Shown piece by piece: positions 1 to 6,828 of a DNA stretch of 8,832 nucleotides. The translations under genes and the position numbers were made by a program. Numbering within the stretch: position 1 is the stretch's first letter; each line of letters begins with the position of its first letter. A model generated the notes under the pieces. The model did not search any database and was not told the DNA's origin. It saw nothing but the letters and a program-made list of their open reading frames with translations. This DNA comes from an uncultured Alphaproteobacteria bacterium (GTDB lineage Bacteria; Pseudomonadota; Alphaproteobacteria; HIMB59; GCA-002718135), in assembly GCA_902619055.1 (NCBI GenBank), contig CACNCW010000032.1, positions 1 to 8,832 on the forward strand. The letters run 5' to 3'.

Positions 1-2
1 TT

Positions 3-824
3 TTTACCTGCGATTATGATAATAAAGAAATAGAAAAAAAATTAAATTATAATATTAAGAAGATTAAATTAGAAACTTTATTTAATATTTCTAAAAATGT
101 TAGCACTAAAAATATTACAAAAACTAAAAATCAAATAAAAAAAGATTTAAAATCAGTCTCAAAGTTGAATGCAAATGAGTTAAATAAAAGTATTGCAATA
201 TTTCATGGACTAGAAAAAATAAAAAATGACAATAAAATTGATACTTTTGCTATTAAGTGTTGGCCTGAAATGTTTACTAAATTTGGATGCGCATCATGTG
301 GTCCAATGGCTATGATGAATGAAAAAGGTGTTAGTAGTGCATGTGAAGCTGATGTATTAGGAAGTATAAGTTGTGATATTTTAAATAAGATAAATAATAA
401 ACCTTCACTTTTAGTAGATGTTGTTGATTGTGATCCTAAAACCGATACTTTAGTTTTTTGGCATTGTGGATTAGCCCCAATTAGTATGGCAAAAAAAAAT
501 ACTGCAAATGCAACTGTACATTCTAATAGAAGGAAAGCATTGCTACATGATTTTGCATTTAGACCTGGTAAAATAACAATATTTAGAGTTTCAAAATCTG
601 AAAATAAACTAAAATTTATTATTATGAAGGGTGAAGTTTTAGATAAAAAAAATTCATTTTCAGGTACTTCGGGTGTTGTTAAATTTCCAAAAAATACCTA
701 TCAAAAATTAGTTAGCTTATTCATGTCTGGTATTGAACATCATTTAGCATTCACATATGGAGATGTATATGCAGAAATAAAAAAATTAAGTGCGCAATTA
801 AATATTCCAATTTACACAGCATGA
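3..824 (+). CDS. L-fucose/L-arabinose isomerase-like sugar isomerase (COG2407 type), C-terminal part
   Basis: This is the C-terminal 273 residues of a ketol isomerase that would interconvert an aldose and a ketose in the cytoplasm. The frame is open to the left edge, so the 5' end is cut. The first start-like codon inside (TTG at 165) is unlikely to be the true start, because family members usually exceed 400 residues. Visible family marks are a Cys-rich FGCASCGP stretch, ACEAD with a likely metal-binding Glu (codon 345-347), LLVDVVD with a likely metal-binding Asp (417-428), the WHCGLAP motif (459-479) and a C-terminal EHH with a likely metal-binding His (738-743). The stop overlaps the next start as ATGA, implying translational coupling. 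The family includes fucose-like isomerases and, from memory, sulfoquinovose isomerases of the SqvD type. The downstream neighbours favour an acidic or sulfonated sugar, but the substrate cannot be read from this fragment. Confidence 0.85.
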   Translation, partial: FTCDYDNKEIEKKLNYNIKKIKLETLFNISKNVSTKNITKTKNQIKKDLKSVSKLNANELNKSIAIFHGLEKIKNDNKIDTFAIKCWPEMFTKFGCASCGPMAMMNEKGVSSACEADVLGSISCDILNKINNKPSLLVDVVDCDPKTDTLVFWHCGLAPISMAKKNTANATVHSNRRKALLHDFAFRPGKITIFRVSKSENKLKFIIMKGEVLDKKNSFSGTSGVVKFPKNTYQKLVSLFMSGIEHHLAFTYGDVYAEIKKLSAQLNIPIYTA

Positions 825-1909
825 AAACAAAAATTAAATATGGAGTTATTGGAAGTGGACTAATGGGTTGTGAACATATTTCAAATATTAACCTTATTGA
901 TTCAGCTGAAGTAGTCGCTATCTCTGACAGTAATGAAAATTCAATAAATAAAGCTAAAAATCTAATTTCAAATGATATTAAAATCTATTCAAATAATACT
1001 GAAATTTTTAAAAATAATGACGTAGATGCTTTTATTATTTCAACTCCAAATTTTACCCATCATGATATTATTAAAGAAGCATTAAAAACAAAAAAACATT
1101 TATTAATTGAAAAACCCTTATGTACAAAATTAGAAGACTGTCTTGAAATTAAAAAATTATCAACTTCATATCCATCAGTAATATGGGTGGCTATGGAGTA
1201 TAGGTACATGCCACCTGTTCAAAAAATGATCCAAGAAATAGATAGTAATAAAATTGGTAAGCTTAAAATGCTTTCTATTCGTGAACATAGATTTCCATTT
1301 CTCAAAAAAGTAGATGATTGGAATAGATTCCAAATAAACACCGGTGGAACATTAGTAGAAAAATGCTGTCATTTTTTTGATTTAATGCGCCTAATTACAA
1401 ATAGTGAAGTTACACAAATATATGCAAGTGGTGACCAAAGTGTAAATCATCTTAATGAAAATTATAATGGAAAAGTTCCTGATATATTAGACAATGCATT
1501 TGTAATTTTAGATTTTAAAAATGGAATAAGAAGTTCTTTAGAACTTTGTATGTTCGCAGAAAATTCAGAAATGCAAGAAGAGCTATGTGTTGTTGGAGAT
1601 AAGGGTAAAATAGAAACAGGTGTTCCAGCTGATGCATCTGGAAAAAATTCTTCAGAAGTTAGAATTGGTTTAAGAGACTCTAAAAATGCAATTAAAAAAA
1701 TAGTTGAGGTGGATAAAGAAATCTTATCAGCTGGGCAACATCATGGATCGACTTATTATCAACATTTAGAATTTATTAAATCTATTAATAATAATTTAAA
1801 GCCACAAGTTTCAATAAATGATGGTCTTCTTGCAGTCGCTATTGGAGAAGCAACAGAGAAATCAATAAAAGAAAATCGTGTGGTTAAGATGAGTGAATTT
1901 AATCTTTAA
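821..1909 (+). CDS. Gfo/Idh/MocA-family NAD(P)-dependent oxidoreductase or glycosidase-like protein
   Basis: This is a complete 362-residue protein, normal length for the family. The N-terminal Rossmann domain (about 1-120) carries G11-S-G13-L-M-G16 for NAD(P) and the family E97-K98-P99 with its catalytic Lys. The C-terminal alpha/beta domain carries EYRYMPP (126-132), a basic stretch REHRFPFLKK (154-163) and DWNR, then GGTLVEKCCHFFD with active-site His184 and Asp187. Most family members have Asp-x-Gly-x-His here; this one has E180-K-C-C-H184, marking a distinct subfamily. The ATG overlaps the isomerase stop by 4 bases and no clear Shine-Dalgarno is seen, so coupled translation is likely. 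It may oxidise a sugar, or use transient NAD-dependent oxidation to cleave a glycoside as GH109 and GH188 enzymes do. The basic pocket segment would suit an anionic substrate, but that is inference. The 3' end overlaps the converging minus-strand gene by 11 bases. Confidence 0.9.
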   Translation: MKTKIKYGVIGSGLMGCEHISNINLIDSAEVVAISDSNENSINKAKNLISNDIKIYSNNTEIFKNNDVDAFIISTPNFTHHDIIKEALKTKKHLLIEKPLCTKLEDCLEIKKLSTSYPSVIWVAMEYRYMPPVQKMIQEIDSNKIGKLKMLSIREHRFPFLKKVDDWNRFQINTGGTLVEKCCHFFDLMRLITNSEVTQIYASGDQSVNHLNENYNGKVPDILDNAFVILDFKNGIRSSLELCMFAENSEMQEELCVVGDKGKIETGVPADASGKNSSEVRIGLRDSKNAIKKIVEVDKEILSAGQHHGSTYYQHLEFIKSINNNLKPQVSINDGLLAVAIGEATEKSIKENRVVKMSEFNL

Positions 1910-2834
1910 AATTTTCAAAAAATTTATTTGTTTTATCAATTATAAAATTACTTACTCTAACGTTTGATTCCGCAGTTACACCTGCGATATGAGGTGTTAA
2001 GATACAATTCATATCATTTGTAATATTGTTATAAAATGCTTCATTTACTGGTTCATTTTCAAAAACATCTAATGCAAAACCAGAGATATATTTATTTTTA
2101 TAAGCATCAATTAAGTCTTTCTCATTGATGACGCCACCCCTAGAAGAATTAATTATAATTGGTTGTTTTTTCATTCTAATAAAAGCTTGTCTGTCAAATA
2201 GATGCTTTGTTTCATTATTTAATGGGACATGAATAGAAATTATGTCGGCCAAATTAAGAATTTCATCGAATGATACTTTCTTAACATTTTCTGCCTCCAT
2301 TTGTTTCGAAGTTATAAAAGGATCATATGCAATGCAGGTAACATCAAAAACATTTACAAGATTTAAAACTTTTTTTGAAATATCCCCTAAACCTATTAGA
2401 CCAAGAATCTTTCCTTTTAGTTCTTTTGTAACAATTGATGTTCTTGGCCATTTTCCTTGTATAGTTTGTTCTTTAATAATGTGAGTTTTTTTTAATAATG
2501 TAAGAGAAGAATTCACAACGTATTCTGCAACAGAGTCGGAATTCATACCTGTTGCTGGCTGAACAATGATATTATTTTTTTTACAGTATTCTGTATCTAT
2601 ATTATCAAGACCAACACCTAATCTTCCTATAAACTTTAAATTTGACGCATTTATTAAAATTTTCTTATCTAAACTTGTTTTATTCCTTACAATGATACCA
2701 TCAAATTTCTGAATTTCTTTCTCCAAAAAATCTTTATTTTGCCAAGCATCTTTTTTATAAATTACATCAAATTTTTTATTTATTTTTTGCAATGATTGTG
2801 AATCTATAAATTCTGTAATTAAAATTTTTGTCAT
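1899..2834 (-). CDS. slcC: D-isomer-specific 2-hydroxyacid dehydrogenase, (S)-sulfolactate dehydrogenase-like
   Basis: This 311-residue cytoplasmic enzyme likely oxidises a 2-hydroxyacid to a 2-oxoacid with NAD+. The substrate-domain halves flank a Rossmann core (about 100-285) with G148-L-G150-D-I-S153, where Ser replaces the usual third Gly, and Asp171 (YDPF) typical of NAD rather than NADP use. The catalytic trio is intact: Arg232 in SSRGG, Glu261 in FENEP and His282 in TPHIAG. Unlike full-length SerA it has no C-terminal ACT domain. The GRLGVGLDNID block, the GKWPR segment (127-131) and PHIAGVTAES resemble, from memory, the (S)-sulfolactate dehydrogenase SlcC of Chromohalobacter. It is the last gene of the minus-strand operon, and its start overlaps the kinase stop by 4 bases. 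The decarboxylase pair upstream would use its product if that is sulfopyruvate. The general class is near certain. The sulfolactate assignment is inference, and 3-phosphoglycerate or another hydroxyacid remains possible. Confidence 0.88.
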   Translation of the reverse strand: MTKILITEFIDSQSLQKINKKFDVIYKKDAWQNKDFLEKEIQKFDGIIVRNKTSLDKKILINASNLKFIGRLGVGLDNIDTEYCKKNNIIVQPATGMNSDSVAEYVVNSSLTLLKKTHIIKEQTIQGKWPRTSIVTKELKGKILGLIGLGDISKKVLNLVNVFDVTCIAYDPFITSKQMEAENVKKVSFDEILNLADIISIHVPLNNETKHLFDRQAFIRMKKQPIIINSSRGGVINEKDLIDAYKNKYISGFALDVFENEPVNEAFYNNITNDMNCILTPHIAGVTAESNVRVSNFIIDKTNKFFENFKD

Positions 2835-3739
2835 TTAATTTTTCTAATTTTCAATTTTTTTAAAAACTTTTTTACGTTGTTTAAATTTGGTATTGAATAT
2901 ATGCCTCCAGCTTTCATGCATTTTAAAGTTGCAGTAGCTGCTGCTAATTGAATACTTTGAGAGTTTGATTTATTTAATGATAGAGCTGTTGCAAAAGCAC
3001 CATGAAAAACATCTCCTGCACAATTCGTTTCAACGGTTTTTACCTTTGGAACATTACAATGATATAATGAGTTATTTTCAACCCAATAAACACCTTTTGA
3101 TCCCATAGTAACTGCAACAAATTTATTTGTTTCATTGAATATTTGAAAAAGAGCTTTTTGCATATTGATGTTTTTTTTATAAGTTTTCAAACCTTCTTCA
3201 GAAAATATAGGGTGAGAAGCTTTGTGAACGATTTCAGAAATATTATTTGAATTTTTAAAATTATCTAGATCAGCAACACATTTAATATTTTTTTTATTGG
3301 TATTAATAGCAATATAAGAAGCCATATCTATCCATCTCATATCTATTGAATAAATATCCTTTTTTTTAAAATTTAATTTGGGTATTTTCTTATAATCAAT
3401 TAATTTTGGATCATTATATGCTGCTAGTAATCTTTCACCTTTTGTATCCTCAATTACAAAGCTTTGCGAAGACTGACATTTTTTTATAAAAATTGACTTA
3501 CTAGTATTAATTGAAAATTTTTTTAATTCACTTTTTAAAAAGATTGATGAATCATCATCTCCAAATTTTCCTATGAATTTTGATTCAGAGCCCAAAATTT
3601 TTGCAGTAAATGCCGATACTGCTGCTGAACCACCTAATCTTTTATCAATACCTCTAGAAAAAACTTTAATTGGTTTTTTTGGAAATTTATTTATCCTACT
3701 TATGTAATCTGTAAATATTGATCCTACGCAAATGATCAT
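2831..3739 (-). CDS. PfkB-family sugar kinase, sulfofructose kinase (YihV)-like
   Basis: This 302-residue ribokinase-fold enzyme would transfer phosphate from ATP to a sugar hydroxyl. PfkB signature 1 is the GGSAA region (36-50) and signature 2 is T238-N-C-A-G-D243-V-F-H-G-A, with Asp243 as catalytic base. Cys240 stands where most members have Gly (GAGD). Several segments match Escherichia coli sulfofructose kinase YihV as I remember it: CVG with Asp11 at the N-terminus, SSQS (90-93), DTKGER (98-103), D-x-R-W (133-136), SEEGL (180-184), GDVFHGA, LKC and the C-terminal GG-x3-IP. Of the YihV sulfonate contacts I recall (Lys27, Asn109, Arg138), Lys25 and Arg135 align, but Asn is replaced by Ala107. 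A sulfonated or similarly anionic ketose is therefore plausible but not settled. It starts 10 bases after the decarboxylase beta gene, and its TGA overlaps the dehydrogenase ATG. Codon and residue use is extremely Lys/Asn-rich. Confidence 0.9.
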   Translation of the reverse strand: MIICVGSIFTDYISRINKFPKKPIKVFSRGIDKRLGGSAAVSAFTAKILGSESKFIGKFGDDDSSIFLKSELKKFSINTSKSIFIKKCQSSQSFVIEDTKGERLLAAYNDPKLIDYKKIPKLNFKKKDIYSIDMRWIDMASYIAINTNKKNIKCVADLDNFKNSNNISEIVHKASHPIFSEEGLKTYKKNINMQKALFQIFNETNKFVAVTMGSKGVYWVENNSLYHCNVPKVKTVETNCAGDVFHGAFATALSLNKSNSQSIQLAAATATLKCMKAGGIYSIPNLNNVKKFLKKLKIRKIK

Positions 3740-3749
3740 AAAATATTAA

Positions 3750-4319
3750 TTAAAGGTATTTAACTTTACCAATAAACTTTCTAAACCTATCTCTTATAGT
3801 TATAGGATTGAGTGGAATTGGATCAATTTTAACATTCCCAGAATTGATCTTTGAAATTATTACATATGAATTATCTTTATCATCAATGGCTTTGTTCAAT
3901 TCATTAACTGTTTCCTCACCAGAACATTCAACCACATTTTTGCAGCCAGCTCCTAATGCAACATCCTTTAAGGAAGTTTTCTCATCAGTAAATGTTCGTT
4001 GATCTCCTGTTGATCCATAAGAACCATTATCAATTATCAATAAAGTATAGTTTGATGGCGCTCTATTACCTATTGTTGCTAGGGTATTCATATTCATTAA
4101 AACTGATCCATCACCATCTATACTAATGACGTGTTTATTTTGGGATAGTGCCAAGCCTAAGCCAATAGAAGATGATAAGCCCATACTGCCTAACATATAA
4201 AAAAAATTTGGCTGATCACTAATTTTATATAATTCTTGGGATGGAAGACCTATATTACAAATAACTAAGTTATCTTTAAGAATATTTTGTAACTTATTTA
4301 ATAAATCAAAACGGTTCAT
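3750..4319 (-). CDS. comE: Sulfopyruvate decarboxylase beta subunit-like (thiamine pyrophosphate domain)
   Basis: This 189-residue protein is the pyrophosphate-binding half of a split thiamine diphosphate decarboxylase. The expected reaction with its partner is sulfopyruvate to sulfoacetaldehyde plus CO2. The TPP/Mg motif is clear: G69-D-G71-S followed after the usual spacing by D97-N98. Other matches to archaeal ComE, as remembered, are NIGLPS-x-ELY (22-31), YMLGSMGLSSSIGLGLAL (41-58), YGSTG-x-Q (101-107) and a C-terminal IPLNP-x-x-I-x-x-RF. Its length matches ComE (about 188 residues), and the enzyme needs the separate alpha subunit encoded just upstream, whose TGA overlaps this ATG. Phosphonopyruvate decarboxylase is the nearest alternative, but that is usually a single fused chain of about 380 residues and sits with PEP mutase, which is not in this window. 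Other small 2-oxoacids cannot be excluded. Confidence 0.88.
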   Translation of the reverse strand: MNRFDLLNKLQNILKDNLVICNIGLPSQELYKISDQPNFFYMLGSMGLSSSIGLGLALSQNKHVISIDGDGSVLMNMNTLATIGNRAPSNYTLLIIDNGSYGSTGDQRTFTDEKTSLKDVALGAGCKNVVECSGEETVNELNKAIDDKDNSYVIISKINSGNVKIDPIPLNPITIRDRFRKFIGKVKYL

Positions 4320-4816
4320 TTATCATCTTTCATTAAATTGAAATCACATAAAATAGCTACTGGTGATTCAACAACTTTGGCATGTTTGGTAAATGTTGAA
4401 ATTTTATCTAATTCTTTTTCAGAAGAGCAATGCAATATAGGTATTCTCAACGTTTGTAAAATATCTTCAGTTATTTTAGCCATTCCACCTTGTGCTCCTA
4501 CTGGCTCACCTGGTGTACCTCTGTAACTAATTAGAAAAACAACAGGCATTTGATATAATTGCAATAAAGAAACAATTGCATTCACTGAATTTCCTATTCC
4601 TGTATTCTGCATCATTATACAAGGGAATTTATTTCCTAAATAAGCTCCAGCACAGATACCCATACCTTCTTCCTCACGTGGTACAGTCGAATAGTAAACA
4701 TCATTATCTTTTTCAAGAATATCAATCATGTTAGCTAATAACTTACAAGGAACACTTAAGTAAAAATCTACACCACCCTTTTTTAAATTATCGATAATTT
4801 TTTTACTGATTTTCAT
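4316..4816 (-). CDS. comD: Sulfopyruvate decarboxylase alpha subunit-like (pyrimidine-binding domain)
   Basis: This 166-residue protein is the pyrimidine-binding half of the split thiamine diphosphate decarboxylase and matches ComD in length. It has SVPC (21-24), R47-E48-E49-E50-G with a Glu expected to activate the cofactor aminopyrimidine, ICAGAYLG (54-61) and MQNTGIGN (69-76). All of these are hallmarks of the ComD/phosphonopyruvate decarboxylase group rather than of acetolactate synthase. The GEPVGAQGGM segment (about 103-112) lies where related enzymes contact the acidic group of the substrate; that role is inferred. The start is the ATG at 4814-4816. No strong Shine-Dalgarno precedes it, only an A-run. 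The 47-base gap to the preceding epimerase gene is the longest in the operon. Together with the beta subunit it would form the catalytic unit, with active sites at the subunit interfaces. Confidence 0.88.
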   Translation of the reverse strand: MKISKKIIDNLKKGGVDFYLSVPCKLLANMIDILEKDNDVYYSTVPREEEGMGICAGAYLGNKFPCIMMQNTGIGNSVNAIVSLLQLYQMPVVFLISYRGTPGEPVGAQGGMAKITEDILQTLRIPILHCSSEKELDKISTFTKHAKVVESPVAILCDFNLMKDDK

Positions 4817-4852
4817 TTTTTTTTGATGTCTATAGATATAAAATGATTAAAC

Positions 4853-4868
4853 AATAAATTAATTTATT
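4853..4868. repeat. 16-base perfect A/T palindrome between epimerase and decarboxylase genes
   Basis: AATAAATT followed directly by AATTTATT is a perfect inverted repeat with no spacer, spanning the epimerase stop codon and the start of the 47-base gap, the longest in the operon. It is pure A/T, so a chance origin is quite likely in this composition. It does not look like a terminator, because it has no loop, no G/C pairs and no distinct T-run. An operator role is possible but unsupported. Confidence 0.3.
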
Positions 4869-5916
4869 TAAAATCATTTCTTAATTTTATTTTAGTATTT
4901 GAAGTATATTTTTCACCTTTTTTTAATATAGTTGATGGAAAATTTGGTTGATTAATAGCATCAGGGAAGATTTGTGTCTCTAAACACATGCCGTATTGTA
5001 AACCATAATTTCTATCATGTTTTCCGTTGTATGACTCCTTCATCATGTTACCAGTATAAAATTGTATTCCAGGTTGATCAGTTGAGTATTCTACTCCCAT
5101 GCCAGTAATTTTACTATAGATGGAAGCAATAGATTTATCAATTGAATGATTTTTAAGAACATAATTGTGATCAATCCCACCGCCTTCTAAAAAAGATTTA
5201 TTTATTTCAAATGAATTATTAAGATCATATTTTGTATTAACCACTTCGAATAATTTACCAGTAGGAATTGATCCCTCGTCAGTTTCGCAAATTTGATTAG
5301 ATGATATTCTTACAACATGGTCAGTAATATTTTTATAATTATCTTTATGGCCATGGAAATTCCAATAGTTATGGTTAGTCATATTAACAATAGTATCTTG
5401 ATCTGTAGTAGCATTAAAGGAAATAAGAATTTCGTTATTATTATTAAGTTCGTAAATAGTTTTACAATTTAAGTTGCCTGGATAATTTTCTTCTAAATGT
5501 TTAGACTGGTAAGTGAGCTCTACTTTTATACTTTGGCTTGTTTTTTTAATATCGGCTATTTTCCAAATCTTTTTATTGAAACCTACCTCTCCACCATGAA
5601 GATGATCAGGTTCGGTATTAGAATATAAATTATATTCTTTCCCATTAAGAGTAAATTTACTTTGCCCTATTCTATTACAAACTCTTCCAATAATTGAATT
5701 AAAATATCCATGAGCTTCCAGGCAATCATCTAAATTACCATAACCTAATAAAACATCCTCTGCTTCAGAAACATTCGAAGAAGTTGGAATACAAACTTCA
5801 CTCATATAACCACCATAAGTATAAAAACTAAAACTATAATTGTTTGAGTTAATAATATTAACTATATCAATATCTAAACCTTTATCATTTTGAAGTTTGG
5901 TAATTTTATATTTCAT
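4864..5916 (-). CDS. galM: Aldose 1-epimerase (mutarotase)
   Basis: This 350-residue enzyme interconverts alpha and beta anomers of a free aldose. It has the full GalM motif set: GRVCNRIG (77-84, substrate-binding N81-R82), HLHGG (105-109), MTNHNYWNF with His182 as general acid, GGIDHNYVL with Asp249, PGIQFYTGN (282-290) and CLETQIFPD with Glu313 as general base. Length is normal and no signal peptide is seen, so it is cytoplasmic. It follows the transporter gene with a 1-base TAATG overlap. A mutarotase in a catabolic operon suggests that a glycoside is cleaved or a sugar imported in one anomeric form while the next enzyme needs the other. Sulfoquinovose operons also contain a mutarotase (YihR), but this sequence reads as ordinary GalM and shows no obvious special sulfonate-binding feature. 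Substrate is unknown. Confidence 0.93.
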   Translation of the reverse strand: MKYKITKLQNDKGLDIDIVNIINSNNYSFSFYTYGGYMSEVCIPTSSNVSEAEDVLLGYGNLDDCLEAHGYFNSIIGRVCNRIGQSKFTLNGKEYNLYSNTEPDHLHGGEVGFNKKIWKIADIKKTSQSIKVELTYQSKHLEENYPGNLNCKTIYELNNNNEILISFNATTDQDTIVNMTNHNYWNFHGHKDNYKNITDHVVRISSNQICETDEGSIPTGKLFEVVNTKYDLNNSFEINKSFLEGGGIDHNYVLKNHSIDKSIASIYSKITGMGVEYSTDQPGIQFYTGNMMKESYNGKHDRNYGLQYGMCLETQIFPDAINQPNFPSTILKKGEKYTSNTKIKLRNDFK

Positions 5917-6815
5917 TATGTTTTCCTTAATCTTTGAAAATCATTTTTTCTTTGTTGAAGATAAATGATTAATCCACCTAAAACTATGAAAAAAGCGCCT
6001 GGGAAGAGTTGATCAACTGGCCATTCTGCAAAAAATATCCAACCTAAAATAAGTGCAAAAAATATCTCGATATAATCAAATGGCATAATTTTACTAAGTT
6101 CTGCTTTTCTAGCACCATATATTAAAAGTAAAGTTCCAGATCCTCCTGCAACCCCCATTACACAAACTACTAAGAAATCATTTATACTTTTAAAATTTTC
6201 CCACATACCAAAAAACATTACTAACATACATGCAACGATGATTGTCCCTGTTTGACCGTATAAGTTAATAAGTGGTGAAGGAACATGATCCTCAAAACTT
6301 AAAGAAGTTACTCTTGCTAATGAATATCCCAAAGCTGCAAGTATAGGAAGTAGTAACATATAATTAAAATCTGATGACCAAGGTTGCATAATTAAAACGA
6401 TACCTGCAAAACCAGAAATTACTGCACTCATTTTGTACCAACCAAATTTTTCACCTAGTATAGGAATAGCAAGAAGAGTAACCATCATAGGTCCTGTGTA
6501 TTCCATGGTAGCGACTAAAGCAAATGGGAGGTAAGCATAAGAAGTGTAGAGACATAATTGAGCCAATGCTACAAATACTCCACGGAATAATCCTAGCTTC
6601 CATTGTGTTATTTTTATTTGTCTACCGTTTCGATGCCAATCTTGTGAGAAATATAGAGCAATAACACATGGGATCATCCCAAATAAATTTCGAAAAACAG
6701 AAAGTTGAGCTGCTGGATAGTCATTTCGCAAAAACTTTATCGCAATCCCCATACAATCCAATAAAAACAAACCTGAAAGTGATAATATAACAGCTAAAAA
6801 TAAATTATTTTTCAT
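5916..6815 (-). CDS. EamA-domain drug/metabolite transporter (DMT) family membrane protein
   Basis: This 299-residue inner-membrane protein has ten predicted hydrophobic helices. They lie at about residues 5-27, 35-55, 72-96, 99-120, 126-146 and 152-172, followed by four more before a basic tail (QQRKNDFQRLRKT). The arrangement is two EamA repeats of five helices, with the typical EYTGP (about 105-109) and LGEKF loop of the first repeat and D-Y-IEI with F-F-A-EW at the matching place in the second. DMT proteins move small metabolites across the membrane, often outward. Substrate cannot be read from sequence. In this operon it could import the sugar or a derivative, or export an organosulfonate or sulfite. 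It lies 13 bases after a Gfo/Idh gene and overlaps the mutarotase start by one base. Its residue use is less Lys/Asn-rich than the kinase and dehydrogenase, as expected for a membrane protein. Confidence 0.92.
   Translation of the reverse strand: MKNNLFLAVILSLSGLFLLDCMGIAIKFLRNDYPAAQLSVFRNLFGMIPCVIALYFSQDWHRNGRQIKITQWKLGLFRGVFVALAQLCLYTSYAYLPFALVATMEYTGPMMVTLLAIPILGEKFGWYKMSAVISGFAGIVLIMQPWSSDFNYMLLLPILAALGYSLARVTSLSFEDHVPSPLINLYGQTGTIIVACMLVMFFGMWENFKSINDFLVVCVMGVAGGSGTLLLIYGARKAELSKIMPFDYIEIFFALILGWIFFAEWPVDQLFPGAFFIVLGGLIIYLQQRKNDFQRLRKT
5924..5928 (-). promoter_or_regulatory. Ribosome binding site of the aldose 1-epimerase gene
   Basis: AAGGA on the minus strand sits 7 bases before the epimerase ATG (5914-5916), inside the end of the transporter gene. 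It is the clearest Shine-Dalgarno in the window; most other starts here have only A-rich leaders. It supports this ATG as the start even though the two genes overlap by one base. Confidence 0.6.
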
Positions 6816-6828
6816 TAATCATAGTCTA

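Noticed and set aside
165..167. TTG as the start of a 219-residue protein
   Set aside because: The same frame is open from here to the left edge, and COG2407 isomerases are much longer, so this is an internal Leu codon of a cut gene.
2242..2484. Plus-strand 80-residue open frame
   Set aside because: It lies antisense within the 2-hydroxyacid dehydrogenase gene, which has full family motifs; no family features are seen in the short frame.
1899..2834. Biosynthetic 3-phosphoglycerate dehydrogenase (serA)
   Set aside because: It has no ACT domain, sits in a catabolic-looking operon directly with a decarboxylase and a kinase, and carries blocks I associate with SlcC. Not fully excluded.
3808..4002. 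Plus-strand 64-residue open frame
   Set aside because: It is a shadow of the decarboxylase beta-subunit gene on the other strand.
4338..4526. Plus-strand 62-residue open frame
   Set aside because: It is a shadow of the decarboxylase alpha-subunit gene on the other strand.
3750..4816. Phosphonopyruvate decarboxylase of a phosphonate synthesis cluster
   Set aside because: The motifs are related, but the enzyme is split into ComD- and ComE-sized subunits, no PEP mutase is in view, and the dehydrogenase and kinase neighbours fit sulfonate chemistry better. Kept only as the main alternative.
3749..4816. A frameshift splitting one fused thiamine diphosphate enzyme
   Set aside because: Both parts have proper starts, an ATGA junction and lengths that match separate ComD and ComE subunits, so this is a natural two-gene arrangement.
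4817..4863. Internal promoter or terminator in the 47-base gap
   Set aside because: The gap is A/T-only in most parts. No G/C hairpin is seen, and A/T-rich promoter-like strings are expected by chance at this composition.
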